From Streptomyces acidiscabies (GTDB lineage: Bacteria > Actinomycetota > Actinomycetes > Streptomycetales > Streptomycetaceae), in assembly GCF_020010905.1 (NCBI RefSeq), contig NZ_JAGJBY010000002.1, positions 3,224,001-3,288,000 on the forward strand: DNA of 64,000 nt, written 5' to 3'. How positions within the stretch are numbered: the stretch's first letter is position 1; each line of letters begins with the position of its first letter. The translations under genes and the position numbers were made by a program. Positions 10,070 to 18,725 of this stretch are shown piece by piece. The notes beneath the pieces were generated by a model that worked only from the letters and a program-made list of their open reading frames with translations, was not told where the DNA came from and searched no databases.

Positions 10070-10940
10070 CGTCACGGTGTTGGCTCTGGCCCGTAGTCGG
10101 TGTTGACGTTGGGTGTCTGTCAGGGCAGGAGGATGCGGTGGTAGGAGGTCGAATCCGGCGCGTCCGTTGTGGTGGGGCAAGGCGAGGCCGGCGTTCACCG
10201 CGGGCCGGTCGATTTCGAGGCCGTTGGTGAAGCTGCGCAGGTGGGGTAGGTCGACGGTGCGGGCGGCCGTGATCCACCCGGTGAGTTTCACGTCGTTGCC
10301 CTCGGCCGGTTTCAGCAGGGTGGTGAAGCCGCGTACGAGATCGGCGAGTGCGGTCGTCTCCGGACAGGCCGCGGCGATCTTCTCCAGCAGAGGCGTTTCC
10401 TTTGGACGCAGGTTTTCGGGATCGGTGAGCAGGAGGCGGCTGGCGTGACGTGGGGTGGTGACGGGGCGGTCGCCTTCGGCGCGGCCCTGGTTGAGGTAGC
10501 GGACCAGGAGGTTCGCGCTGCCGGTGCAGCCCAACTCCCGGATCTCTTCGAGGAGGTGGGTGACAGGAACTGCCGGTTCGGCCGCACGGCGGGTGCGCAG
10601 ATGGTCGAGGTAGGGGGCGACGAGGGTGGGCCGGTAGGCGGGGGCGATGCGCAGAGCCTGGGGCCTGAGCATGCGGGCGTAGCGTTTGACGGTGTTCAGG
10701 GCCACTCCGAGGCGGCGGGCACAGTCGAGGAGGCCGACGCCCTGGCCGAGGAGGCCGTGGATCTTGTTCCAGCGTTCGAGGGTGGTCTGCTCGCGTACTC
10801 CGCCGGGGCGGGCTGGGTTGATGGTGGCCCGGCATCCGGTGTGCGCGCGGACCTCGAGCCGGACCTTGTCGCAGAGGTTTCTCCAGAGGAGCCATCGGTC
10901 GCTGACCTGTACCGCGTGGGGCAGGGCGCGGCGGATGGCC
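10070..10940 (-). pseudogene. ISL3-family (IS204/IS1001/IS1096/IS1165) transposase, central/C-terminal remnant
   Basis: The minus strand carries an open frame (outer limits 9884-11035) whose middle reads like the ISL3 transposase catalytic half: RALPHAVQVSDRWLLWRNLC, then the HTH-like CARRLGVALNTVKRYARML, then SFTNGLEIDRPAVNAGL near the end. The catalytic region ends abruptly near HHNGRAG and the rest of the frame is unrelated. The N-terminal zinc-binding part of the same family is found separately at 11438-11641. Dead element. Confidence 0.7.
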
Positions 10941-10985
10941 TCTAATGGTGGAGTCGGGTATTGGAACTGTCCGAATGCCTCGGGG

Positions 10986-11582
10986 TCAGGTCCTCGTGCG
11001 CCGGCTGACGTCGGCGGCGTGGGAGTTCCAGTCACCGGCGGCGATCTTCTGCCACTGGACCGCGCTTTGGATATGGAGTCCCAAGGTCTTGGCCAGGATC
11101 GCTGCGGGGAGTTCGGCCGCGAGCGCGAACGGAGCGGTGTTCCGGCTGTGCCGTGGGGTGATCCCGAGGGCGTGCAGACGCCGGGCGAGGGCGCCTTCGG
11201 TCAGCGGGAGCCCTCGGCGGTGCCCTGGGAACAGCCAGATGGACTCCTCGTAGAGGGCACCGCTTCCCGGTGACCTGCGGGTGGCGACGAGTTCGTCGAC
11301 GAGAGCGTCCAGCGGGGTGGGCAGGCGGGCGGCCTCCCGACCGCACAACTCCCGCGCTGCCCGGGATATCTGCCGGGCGAGGCGCACCGTGCGGCGCTGA
11401 TGGCGTTCCAGCGGTCCAGGAATCTGCTCGCGGAAGGTCAGCCGTCGGCAGCCCGGACCGGACAGACCGGCCGCCGTGCCCGCAGGTGGACGACAACCGG
11501 GCGGCCGTCGACCGGCACGTCCGTCACCGTCCGGCGGTGATACCCGTGCACCTTCGCCGTCGGCGTCCGGCACACCGGACAC
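10986..11582 (-). pseudogene. Chimeric ORF: ISL3 transposase segment fused to integrase C-terminus
   Basis: A 198-residue frame made of two unrelated remnants. Its first half contains ISL3 N-terminal sequence (FREQIPGPLERHQRRTVRLA). After residue ~100 it becomes the C-terminal part of a Streptomyces-type integrase (TEGALARRLHALGI, AELPAAILAKTLGLHI, GDWNSHAADVSRR). It lies between the N- and C-terminal ISL3 remnants. The join is in frame, but nothing suggests a functional protein. The integrase part may be the trace of an earlier element at this tRNA. Confidence 0.55.
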
Positions 11583-11641
11583 GGCACCGCCGCATCCCGC
11601 GTGCGGGCCGTGACCACCACTGCGTCACCACAGCCCTCCAC
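11438..11641 (-). pseudogene. ISL3 transposase N-terminal zinc-binding fragment
   Basis: A 67-residue frame with the ISL3 N-terminal pattern: VPCPVCRTPTAKVHGYHRRT supplies the CxxC and the VHGYHRR motif, followed by TVTDVPVDGRPV. The frame is lost near 11438 and the homology continues in another frame. Two more N-terminal copies of this family lie at about 18,045 and 26,760. Confidence 0.65.
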
Positions 11642-11850
11642 GTCCTCGTCAGTTGCCGGAGGGATCCGAAGGGGGCGGCGGACCGTGATCGTCTCAGGCT
11701 TGACGGGAGCCGCGATCCCGGCAGGAACTCAGTGGCCTCGTTGAAGTGAGCGAACGCATGTGCCGCTCTGGTTGGGGACCTGTTTTGGGGACCAGGGTGG
11801 CATGGATGAGCTGAAGGGCTGCCGTGGCGGGTCGAAAACTTGCAGGCCAG

Positions 11851-11880
11851 AGGCCCTGCCGGTGGGACCCGGCAGGGCCT
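11851..11880. terminator. Hairpin downstream of the integrase gene
   Basis: AGGCCCTGCCG (11851-11861) pairs with CGGCAGGGCCT (11870-11880). It lies 40 nt past the integrase stop and may terminate the xis-int operon. It resembles the hairpin behind the tRNA, which suggests duplication of the att flank. Confidence 0.6.
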
Positions 11881-11919
11881 CTTGATCGTTTTTGGGGACC
11901 AGCGGGTGGCGGGGTGGGG

Positions 11920-13146
11920 TCAGCGGGCGTGTCGGGGGCTTGCGGGGAGGACGGGGAGGGTGGTGGGTGCGCGGAGGTAGGTGAGGTGGGCGGTGAGGGC
12001 GGCGCCGGCGGCGGTGATCTGGCGGAGGTCGGGGTGGAGGTAGCGCTGGGTGGTGGTGATGGAGCCGTGTCCGGCGATCTTGCGGAGGACGTGGACGGGG
12101 ACGCCGGCGTCGGCGAACCAGGTCAGTCCGGTGTGGCGCAGGTCGTGGCGGCGCAGATGTTCGAGGCCGAGGGTGGTGACGACGTCGTCCCAGTGGGTGG
12201 CGTCGCGCAGGACGGCGGTGGAGATGCGTCCGCCGCGTGGGCCGGTGAACAGGCGGGCGTCGGGGTTCGGGCCTGCGGCGAGGAGACGTGCGGCGACGAG
12301 GGGGCGGATCTCCTCGATGAGGGGGACCTGGCGGGCGCGTTTGCCCTTGGTGTTCTTGTCGATCAGGCCGCCGGGCCCGGGGGTGGTCTGGCGGCGCACG
12401 GTCCAGATCCAGGTGGCGGGGTCGATGTCGCCGACGCGGACACCGGAGACTTCGCCGATGCGTGCGGCGGTGGACGCGGCGAACAGGACGACGTCGCCCC
12501 AGCCCTGGTACTGGTCGTGGGAGCGTTCGACGAGGGCGTTGGCGAGCCGGACGAGGGTGGTCCAGTCGGGCAGGGCGAGGGCGCGGGGGTCGTCGAGTTC
12601 GTCCTCGGCCTTCTTGTACTGGGCCTGCCAGCCGGTGATACGGGCCGGGTTGATGGTGATGAGGCCGTCGCGGACGGCCTGTTCCATGACACGGACGAGG
12701 ACGGCCAGGCTGTTCTTGACGGTTGACTGGCTGTGTTCGTCGGCGATCCAGCCGTGGACGGTGCGGTCGACGGCGCCGTTGGTGATCCGTTTGACGGGGA
12801 GGTGGCCGAGGGAGGGGATGACGCGGCGTCGCCAGCCGGCGAGGTAGGGGTCGTGGGTCTTGAGTTCGAGCCCGCGCAGGGCGAGTTCCATGTTGGTGTT
12901 GCCGTAGTCGGTCAGCGCCATGGTCGCGAGGCGGGGAGTGATACCCGCCTCTGCGGCCTCTTCCATCTCCTGGATCCAGTCGTTGGCCTCGTCCTCGGTG
13001 GCCTTGGCTACGGAGATGGAGTCGCGTTTCTTGGTGGTGGGGTCGAACCAGCGGACGCGGGCGCGGTAGGGGGTGGGGCGGTCGGGGCGGAACTCGACGG
13101 TGGGGGAGAGCCGGACACCGATGGGGATGGCTGTGGTGTGACCCAT
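11920..13146 (-). CDS. int: Tyrosine-type site-specific integrase
   Basis: A 408-residue phage-type integrase. The N-terminal part (residues ~15-160) holds the arm-binding/SAM-like region (PYRARVRWFDPTTKKRDSI). Catalytic residues are visible: Arg in AARIGEVSG (~230), HxxR in HDLRHTG (~333) and the nucleophile Tyr in TTQRYLHPDL (~369). The open frame extends further upstream, but that part is the out-of-frame excisionase gene; ATG at 13146 overlaps the excisionase stop as TGATG. The gene points toward tRNA-Pro, the usual arrangement for an integrase at its attL. It probably integrates and excises the element that fills much of this window. Confidence 0.9.
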   Translation of the reverse strand: MGHTTAIPIGVRLSPTVEFRPDRPTPYRARVRWFDPTTKKRDSISVAKATEDEANDWIQEMEEAAEAGITPRLATMALTDYGNTNMELALRGLELKTHDPYLAGWRRRVIPSLGHLPVKRITNGAVDRTVHGWIADEHSQSTVKNSLAVLVRVMEQAVRDGLITINPARITGWQAQYKKAEDELDDPRALALPDWTTLVRLANALVERSHDQYQGWGDVVLFAASTAARIGEVSGVRVGDIDPATWIWTVRRQTTPGPGGLIDKNTKGKRARQVPLIEEIRPLVAARLLAAGPNPDARLFTGPRGGRISTAVLRDATHWDDVVTTLGLEHLRRHDLRHTGLTWFADAGVPVHVLRKIAGHGSITTTQRYLHPDLRQITAAGAALTAHLTYLRAPTTLPVLPASPRHAR

Positions 13147-13421
13147 CAGGCGGCGGTGCCCGGTGTGGTGCGGTGCTGGTGGAGCCAGGTCTCGACGTCG
13201 TGGTCGCTGTACATGACGACGCGTTCGGAGAGCCGGACGAAGGGCGGGCCCTGGGGAGGGCGGGCGGTGCGCCAGCGGCGCAGGGTCGAGGGATCGATGT
13301 TCAGGAGGAGCGCGAGTGTCTCGGTGGTTAGCCAAGTCCCGCTCAGGAGAGCGGTGTCGGTGGCGGCCGTGGCTGAGGACTCGTCGGGTGCGGGATGTAC
13401 GGAAATAGGGGTGGGGGTCAG
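13146..13421 (-). CDS. xis: Excisionase-like helix-turn-helix protein, apparent CTG start
   Basis: A small MerR/excisionase-type DNA-binding protein (about 91 residues). The core reads GTWLTTETLALLLNIDPST, then LRRWRTARPPQGPPFVRLSE, then a short wing with DHDVETWL. It stops at 13148-13146, overlapping the integrase ATG as TGATG, so the pair is coupled. No ATG, GTG or TTG is in frame upstream of the domain; the best candidate is CTG at 13421, which overlaps the stop of a 45-codon ORF as CTGA. Excisionases bias integrase toward excision. The family call is good; the start is uncertain. Confidence 0.72.
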   Translation of the reverse strand: MTPTPISVHPAPDESSATAATDTALLSGTWLTTETLALLLNIDPSTLRRWRTARPPQGPPFVRLSERVVMYSDHDVETWLHQHRTTPGTAA

Positions 13422-13555
13422 GAGCGTGCGATTCTGTGCGAGGCGTGTTTGTGGAGGGCGGGAAATACAAGGGGAAGGCCAGGATGTGTGCCTGCGGCAG
13501 CCAGCAGAACGTTCCTGAGAGCGGGGGTGAGCTGCTGGAACTGGTGGGCACTCAT
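13418..13555 (-). CDS. Possible 45-residue ORF ahead of xis
   Basis: ATG at 13555 opens a 45-residue frame (begins MSAHQFQQLTPALRNVLLAA) ending in a TGA that overlaps the presumed CTG start of the excisionase gene. No clear ribosome binding site precedes it and no family is recognised. The stop-start overlap is the main argument for reality. Confidence 0.3.
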   Translation of the reverse strand: MSAHQFQQLTPALRNVLLAAAGTHPGLPLVFPALHKHASHRIARS

Positions 13556-13712
13556 ACCAGGTGTGTCCCAGCGGAGAAGAGTGTCGTGCCGCGGGGCGAG
13601 TGCCGTCTGATGGATGCGAGATGAGGGCGAAGGCGGGCTATGAGTGGTGGGTCGGGGATGGGGTGCTTCGGCACGGTGGACGTAGGTGTGTTGGCGGAGT
13701 TTCTATCGTCAC

Positions 13713-13745
13713 GAGGATCGCCGGTTTGGCTAACCGGCGATCCTC
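13713..13745. promoter_or_regulatory. 14-bp-arm palindrome upstream of the xis-int operon
   Basis: GAGGATCGCCGGTT (13713-13726), a TGGCT centre, then AACCGGCGATCCTC (13732-13745): perfect 14-bp arms. A near copy lies at 60152-60183, just ahead of the large conjugation-type operon in the same orientation. It could be an operator of a shared regulator or an RNA hairpin. The remaining DNA from 13556 to 13999 shows no gene. Confidence 0.6.
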
Positions 13746-13999
13746 AATAAAATGGGCCCCTTTCGGCGAAGGCTGTTGGTGGTGAGGTGCGGTGTTGTGA
13801 GCAGCTTCTTGGTCTGTTGGTGGTACAGGCTCGATACTGCGCTGACCAGCAGAAACGGTGGAGGGCTGAGTCGGGGTGGTGACGTTGGCCCGTGTATGGT
13901 CCGGATCTTGGTGCGTGTGTGTCGGTGCTGATTCCCTTGCTCATGTCGGAACGGGAATGCGGGATTGTGGAGTGTCGGGCACATTGGCTGGCAGGCTCG

Positions 14000-14308
14000 T
14001 CATGGCTCTTCGGTCCGGGACTGCCGGTTGTCCGTCGAGGTGTGTGCGCGGGGAGTGGCGCGGGCCCGTTCGTCGTCCCAGATCTTGATCAGGACCTGGG
14101 TGTCTGCCCCGCATGCCTGAGCGCACCTGACGGTGAAGTTTCTGGTGGGGAAGTTCCTGCCGGCGAGGACTTCGATGACGTATCCGGGGGCGGTGCCGGT
14201 CTTGTGGGCCAGAGTGCGCGGCGTCAGGCGGGCTTGACGGCAGATCTGTTCCAGAACGAGGCCGATGTGCGCCGAATTGCTCGGAGCGGAGTGGCGGGAA
14301 TCGGGCAT
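14000..14308 (-). CDS. Small XRE-like helix-turn-helix protein
   Basis: A 102-residue protein from ATG 14308 (GGAG six bases upstream). Residues ~15-55 read as a helix-turn-helix of XRE type: GLVLEQICRQARLTPRTLA, then GTAPGYVIEVLAGRNFPT. The C-terminal 25 residues are polar and disordered. The open frame extends to 14656 upstream, but that part has no coding character. It is a candidate regulator of the element, perhaps acting at the palindrome 250 bp away; this is inference from position. Confidence 0.6.
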   Translation of the reverse strand: MPDSRHSAPSNSAHIGLVLEQICRQARLTPRTLAHKTGTAPGYVIEVLAGRNFPTRNFTVRCAQACGADTQVLIKIWDDERARATPRAHTSTDNRQSRTEEP

Positions 14309-14382
14309 GGAGAACTCCGGCGGAAGGGGGTTGGGTGTGCGTCTGGGCGCTGCGGGTCGGCAGCGCCCAGACGGCAGGGGTG

Positions 14383-14679
14383 TCACATGCGAGGCCGGTC
14401 GGAGCGGTGGCGGGCGTGGCGGCGTGCCAGCCCCAGGCTCAGGAGGGCGATCGATCCTGTGGTGTTCAGCCAGTGGCCGGGCTGTTGAAGGAACAGCAGC
14501 CATCCACTGGGGGCGCTCACGAGTTCCAGGAAGTCGGGCAGGCAGCGCCTGCACAGCCGGGCCCGGACGGTGGCGCGAGGACGGGCGTGGCGTGGTTTGC
14601 GGTGCCGTCGTCGGGGGGAAGCCCTCAACGCGTTCTCCTTCGAGAGTCGTCGACACGGGGCCCCGGTTGAGGCCGTCAT
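14383..14679 (-). CDS. Small basic protein with hydrophobic C-terminal half, unknown
   Basis: A 98-residue frame. The first half is Arg-rich with a CRRC motif, and the second half contains a likely membrane-associated stretch (SAPSGWLLFLQQPGHWLN and GSIALLSLGLA). The start is uncertain. It lies upstream of the small HTH gene on the same strand. No family is recognised, and a random open frame is possible in this GC-rich DNA. From 14680 to 15062 no gene can be supported. Confidence 0.3.
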   Translation of the reverse strand: MTASTGAPCRRLSKENALRASPRRRHRKPRHARPRATVRARLCRRCLPDFLELVSAPSGWLLFLQQPGHWLNTTGSIALLSLGLARRHARHRSDRPRM

Positions 14680-15062
14680 TCCTGATCCGGGGTCCTGATG
14701 CCGCTCAGCGTGGTGGCTGAGCGCGAACGACGGTATGCGGAACGTGTCCGATCCGCTCTCCTTGTCTGGGTGTCAGGCTTCGCCGTAAGGGCCTCAAGGG
14801 CCGCAGGTTTCACCCTCGTTGGACTGTCCGCTCCGGTTGCCGCGGAGGGCCGGAGCCGATGCGGGCTTCCGCTTCTTGCCTGGTCGGTGCCGCTGCCGCA
14901 CCGAGTTCGCACACCTGACTCGGACACATGCACGAGAGTCCCGTAGATGAATGGGTAGCCCCGTGGGACGGTCTGACAGTGCGATGAACACGCCTCCGCT
15001 GTTGCTGCACTTGCACGCGACTAGCGGCAGAATCAAGACATTTTCCTCTTAAGGTCGCATAG

Positions 15063-15386
15063 GTGCCCGGCCTGGCGGTGAACCTCTCCTGGTCGGACAA
15101 GATGCAATTGCATGCCGATGACGGAGAGTTCGTTCACCTTGGAAGGTGGCTGGTGAGGAGATCTGTGGGTGTACCGCGCCGAGACCCGGGCGGCCGACGT
15201 CAGGTCGGCCTGCAATGGCGCAAAAGTTCGTGGAGCAACCCCAATGGGGCATGCGTGGAAGTCGTGCGGCCGGGCGACGGGCGCCTCCTCTTCCGTGACT
15301 CGAAGAGCCGTCACGGGCCCGTGCTCGCGGTGTCCGAAGAATCCGCAGGATTCTTCATGGCCGCCCTGGATCGAGGGGTGATGTAA
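15063..15386 (+). CDS. DUF397 domain protein
   Basis: The C-terminal ~55 residues match the DUF397 pattern: LQWRKSSWSNPNGACVEV, then LLFRDSKSRHGPVLAVS, then a helix ending AGFFMAALDRG. DUF397 proteins are small actinobacterial proteins usually encoded beside XRE/DUF5753 regulators and proposed to form regulator or antitoxin-like pairs. Here the DUF5753 gene lies 1.1 kb away, separated by a methyltransferase gene. The frame opens at 15063, but the true start may be internal because the first 40 residues are not typical. Confidence 0.75.
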   Translation: MPGLAVNLSWSDKMQLHADDGEFVHLGRWLVRRSVGVPRRDPGGRRQVGLQWRKSSWSNPNGACVEVVRPGDGRLLFRDSKSRHGPVLAVSEESAGFFMAALDRGVM

Positions 15387-15631
15387 ACCGGTCGACCGCC
15401 ATCAAAAGCATCCTGTGCTTCAGCAAATGAGGGTGGCCGGGAGTGAGCCCTCTGCTACCTTGGCTGGCTTCTGACCTGCGGAGCGTTCACTTCGCGGCGT
15501 CGTTGTGGCGCGAAGGGAAGAAGGTCGTTCAGCCCTGGACAAAGCCTATAACCGGTCAGTAAGCATGGGAATAATGCAAGTGCATCCCCGGCACGGGGCA
15601 GTGGGGGTGCCGACTACTTGGGAGGGCCACC

Positions 15632-16456
15632 GTGGGCAATCAGCCCGTACCTGGACGGGACGGCACGGACTTAGGACAAGGCAGAGCCCACAGCGCACGC
15701 ATGTACGACTACTACCTCGGCGGGAAGACCAACTACACCGTCGACAGAGAAGCAGCCGAGGCCATCAAGAAGCTGTTCCCCACGATCGAGACCTCAGTAC
15801 AGGTCAACCGGGCCTACATGCACCGCGCCTTGCGCCACCTGGCCCGGCAAGGGGTGCGCCAGTTCATCGACGTGGGCACCGGCATCCCCCACGCACCCAA
15901 CCCCCACGACATCGTCCAGGACGTCGCACCGGAATGCAAAGTCGTCTACGTCGACAACGACCCGATCGTCCTCGTCTACGCCGACTCACTCCTGGACGGA
16001 ACCCCTGAAGGGCGAACCGCTTATGTGTACGCGGAGATCACGGATCCCGCCGGCCTCCTCGCCACGGTGGAAGGCGAAGGCATCATCGACTTCACCCGCC
16101 CAATCGCGCTGAGTCTCCACTCCCTGCTCCACTTCATCCCTGACGACCAGGACCCCTACAGCCTGGTCGCCGACCTCATGGACCGGCTGCCCGGCGGTTC
16201 GTACCTCAGCCTGACCCACTACACCGGCGACTTCGCCCCCAGCACCTGGCGGGCCGTCACCGACGCCTACAAGGGACGAGGAACCCCGGCCCAGGTCCGC
16301 ACCAGGGCGGACGTCGTGCGCTTCTTCGACGGCCTGCTCCTGGCCGACCCGGGCGTGGTGGTGGCCCACCGCTGGCACCCCGAACCCGCCAGCGGACCGA
16401 GCCTGGTCGGCGACGCCTCCGTCGCCCTGTACGCGGGCGTCGCCCGCAAGCCCTGA
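15632..16456 (+). CDS. SAM-dependent methyltransferase, DUF574 family
   Basis: A 274-residue cytosolic protein of the actinobacterial DUF574/S-adenosyl methyltransferase family. It shows the family opening ARMYDYYLGGKTNYTVDREA, the SAM-binding glycine loop FIDVGTGIPHAPNPHDI (~85-100), the acidic strand end VVYVDNDPIVL, and HSLLHFIPD further on. The GTG start at 15632 follows GGGAGG. The substrate is unknown for most members. Streptomyces often encode it near DUF397 and XRE genes, as here. A hairpin overlapping its stop separates it from the convergent regulator. Confidence 0.9.
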   Translation: MGNQPVPGRDGTDLGQGRAHSARMYDYYLGGKTNYTVDREAAEAIKKLFPTIETSVQVNRAYMHRALRHLARQGVRQFIDVGTGIPHAPNPHDIVQDVAPECKVVYVDNDPIVLVYADSLLDGTPEGRTAYVYAEITDPAGLLATVEGEGIIDFTRPIALSLHSLLHFIPDDQDPYSLVADLMDRLPGGSYLSLTHYTGDFAPSTWRAVTDAYKGRGTPAQVRTRADVVRFFDGLLLADPGVVVAHRWHPEPASGPSLVGDASVALYAGVARKP

Positions 16457-16487
16457 CGGGTGCGCCCGCACCGGGGGGCACCCGTCA
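16454..16487. terminator. Bidirectional terminator between convergent genes
   Basis: TGACGGGTGC (16454-16463, including the methyltransferase stop) pairs with GCACCCGTCA (16478-16487). It sits between the convergent methyltransferase and XRE genes. Confidence 0.65.
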
Positions 16488-16491
16488 GCTT

Positions 16492-17427
16492 TCAGCGGTA
16501 GTAGTTGGACGTCAGCAGGTCTTTCAGTCGCTGCACCGTCTTCGGCGGCGTCAGAGAGCCGACGCGCAGCGCGTCGAACACCTTCGCGCGCCGGTCCACC
16601 GACTCCTCGTCCTGGATGATCAGGCCGGCATCGAAGCCCTCCTCGTAGACGAGGGTCGGCAGCACGCGCTCGGCGAAGTCGAAGATGGTGGTCGACCCCA
16701 GCTCGACGGGCAGGTTGCAGCGGCCGAGCTCGGCGAGCCGGAGCTGGTACTGGGGATTGCCCTCCAGCTGGATCAGGTGTTCCACCTGCCGGCGCATGAT
16801 CTCCGGCGACCCGACCGTGCGCCGGAGCGCCACCTCGTCGATGACACAGATGAGCCTCTTGCCCGGCACCGAGGCGAACTTGGTCTGGCGCTCCGCACGT
16901 AATGCCGCCAGCGCCTCATGGCGGTCCTGCGGAGCGGACGACCGCTCGATCAGCGCCCGCGAGTACTCCGGGATCTGCAACAAGCCGTGAAGATACTGGG
17001 GTTCGTAGGACCTGATGCGCTGGGCCATGTCCTCGAAACTCACCACGGCTTGCAGGTACCGTGGCGCAACCGAGGACCACCGCTGCCACCACACCGGCTT
17101 GCTGGCATCCTGTGCCAGTGAGCGAAGCATGGTCTGCTCGCGCGGATCATGGATCTCGTACAGGGCGAAGAGGCTGTTCAGATCCCGCTCTTTGGAGCGG
17201 ACGTGACCGCTCTCGATCCGGCTGACCTTCGAACGTGACAAGCCCAGCCGGAAGGCTACTTCCTGCTGCTGCAGGCCGAGAGCTTCGCGCTGCTTGCACA
17301 GCGCGTCCCCCAGCACCATACGGGGTGCGGAAGGCGCGGCCTCGTCCTGGAGGTACCGCACCCGGCGGCTGGATTTCTGGCCGCCGCCATCGCCGGGCTC
17401 GTCGGCGCCCGCCACCTGCTGGACCAC
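16492..17427 (-). CDS. XRE regulator with DUF5753 (Scr1-type) domain
   Basis: A 311-residue protein. Residues ~40-95 are a Cro/C1 helix-turn-helix (GDALCKQREALGLQQQEVAF, then LGLSRSKVSRIESGHV). The remainder is the DUF5753 domain, with EPQYLHGLLQIPEYSRALIE and the C-terminal RVGSLTPPKTVQRLKDL. GTG at 17427 is chosen because GAGGAGCGA precedes it; the longer frame adds residues without family character. Such proteins are common in Streptomyces, often paired with DUF397 proteins in regulatory or proposed antitoxin-like modules. Confidence 0.88.
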   Translation of the reverse strand: MVQQVAGADEPGDGGGQKSSRRVRYLQDEAAPSAPRMVLGDALCKQREALGLQQQEVAFRLGLSRSKVSRIESGHVRSKERDLNSLFALYEIHDPREQTMLRSLAQDASKPVWWQRWSSVAPRYLQAVVSFEDMAQRIRSYEPQYLHGLLQIPEYSRALIERSSAPQDRHEALAALRAERQTKFASVPGKRLICVIDEVALRRTVGSPEIMRRQVEHLIQLEGNPQYQLRLAELGRCNLPVELGSTTIFDFAERVLPTLVYEEGFDAGLIIQDEESVDRRAKVFDALRVGSLTPPKTVQRLKDLLTSNYYR

Positions 17428-17526
17428 ACTCGCTCCTCGACACTGAAAGCGGACGGTAATGCTTGTGACGCTCATAGTGCACGACGTACCGGCGCATGAC
17501 AGGGGAATCGCAAAAAAGTCCTATAT

Positions 17527-17540
17527 CACCCATGTGGGTG
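17527..17540. promoter_or_regulatory. Palindrome upstream of the XRE/DUF5753 gene
   Basis: CACCCATGTGGGTG lies 100 bp before the regulator start, in an AT-richer stretch, and could be an autoregulatory operator. The surrounding 17,428-18,040 contains no gene that can be supported. Confidence 0.35.
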
Positions 17541-18039
17541 CTTCTGGCATATGTCAAACGCCTATCTCCCCAGGATGCAAGGAGCCGGCATCTCCGTCAA
17601 CATGGCGCGGCATGGCGCGAGTTGGCGTGCGCCCGCGTCCTCCGCGGTAGATGCGAGGGCCGCCCACCGGAACGGGTCCGGAAGAGTGAGCAGCAGGGCG
17701 CAGCGCCGGTAGCGAGCGACGTCGCTCCGCTCTCGTCCCCGCACGTGCTCCTCTCGGGGCATGTTCGGCCAGCCGGTTCCGAGGGGGAAGTGGTTCCGTC
17801 CTGTCATGCTCGCTGTCCTGGCCCGTGGGTATGGTGTGACCGGGTGCCGGGGTCTGGTCGTCACCCGTATGGCGGATAAGATGCGGAGCTCGCGGGCGTC
17901 AACGCCCTTTATTCTGTTGCGCCATGCACGCCTACGGACACTCTGTGTATCGAGTTCCGGCGAGGCGTCCGTTTCTGCTGAGGGAGCTGCGGAACAAGCT
18001 GCCCGGTGTCGATGACCAGATGATCTGGTGTTCCGGGAC

Positions 18040-18150
18040 TTCGGCTCTGATCTTTCAGGACGTGATCAGTGGGGGCAATCGGATCGGGATGAAGGCGCGG
18101 ATGCCCGAGAACCCGGCCGCACGTCCGGGCTGTGAGCCAAGGCGGTCCGG
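18040..18150 (+). pseudogene. ISL3 transposase N-terminal remnant
   Basis: The plus strand reads ALIFQDVISGGNRIGMKARM then PENPAARPGCEPRR, matching the usual ISL3 opening (ALTIEDV...PAACPxCG). Flanks are unrelated. It is a near-duplicate of the remnant at about 26,760. Confidence 0.45.
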
Positions 18151-18223
18151 ATGCCCGCACGGCTACCCCAGCGGGCCGTGGCCGATGTACCGAACGGCCG
18201 TGTCCACCCAGAAGACACGCGCT

Positions 18224-18544
18224 CTACAAGGCGCGGAGGCCACTCCGGTAGCCGCAGATCCCTGAGGAGGCCGGCCTGCGGAACAGGGGCCGCCGGTGGT
18301 GATGGAGTTGCTCGGCTTCCAGGAAGTTCCGCGCGCCGAGCACGATCGCGCACGCGAGTTGGACCAGTGCCGTGCCCCTGTCCCGCCATCCCGGTCCCGT
18401 AGCCCTGGAGAGCGCCGCGCTCAACGCGGCGGCCAGGCGGAGGCGGTCGGCGAGCTTGCGCAGCAGCATCATCCCGGCGTGCCCGATCAGGTTCTTGCCG
18501 TCGGTCCGCATGCCGAGCCGGTAGTCCCAGCAGGTAGTCTTCAC
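18224..18544 (-). pseudogene. IS1380-family transposase N-terminal fragment
   Basis: A 106-residue frame beginning MKTTCWDYRLGMRTDGKNLI and continuing GHAGMMLLRKLADRLRL, the characteristic start of IS1380 transposases (TSGWDYRL...HAGxxLLRKLAD). Homology fades after ACAIVLGARNFLEAEQL and the catalytic domain is absent, so only the front quarter remains. Confidence 0.65.
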
Positions 18545-18725
18545 CTGTTGGGTGCCTCTTCCTCGCGGCGTTCATGATCTCGACAGTCCAGATCATCGCA
18601 GGTGGGAGGCGCCCTTCAGCTGTCAGGGCGTCAGTTCACGGGCGAGTAACCGCCGTAGCTGAATATGTGAGGTTGATCCATCAGTTGTGTGCACCTCCGG
18701 TTGCACCGCTGCTACGGTCGCGCTC

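Larger units (their letters stand above)
9964..11900 (+). repeat. Five dispersed TTGGGGACC repeats marking attachment-type DNA
   Basis: TTGGGGACC occurs at 9964-9972, 9975-9983, 11772-11780, 11785-11793 and 11892-11900. Two are close behind the tRNA and three lie just outside the integrase gene. Each cluster sits beside a similar hairpin. The layout resembles arm-type integrase sites or the duplicated att flank left by two successive integrations at the tRNA. Function is inferred. Confidence 0.5.

Noticed and set aside
13713..13745. Simple rho-independent terminator
   Set aside because: The hairpin could terminate, but it lacks a clear T-run in either orientation and has a near copy at the head of another operon, so a regulatory reading was preferred.
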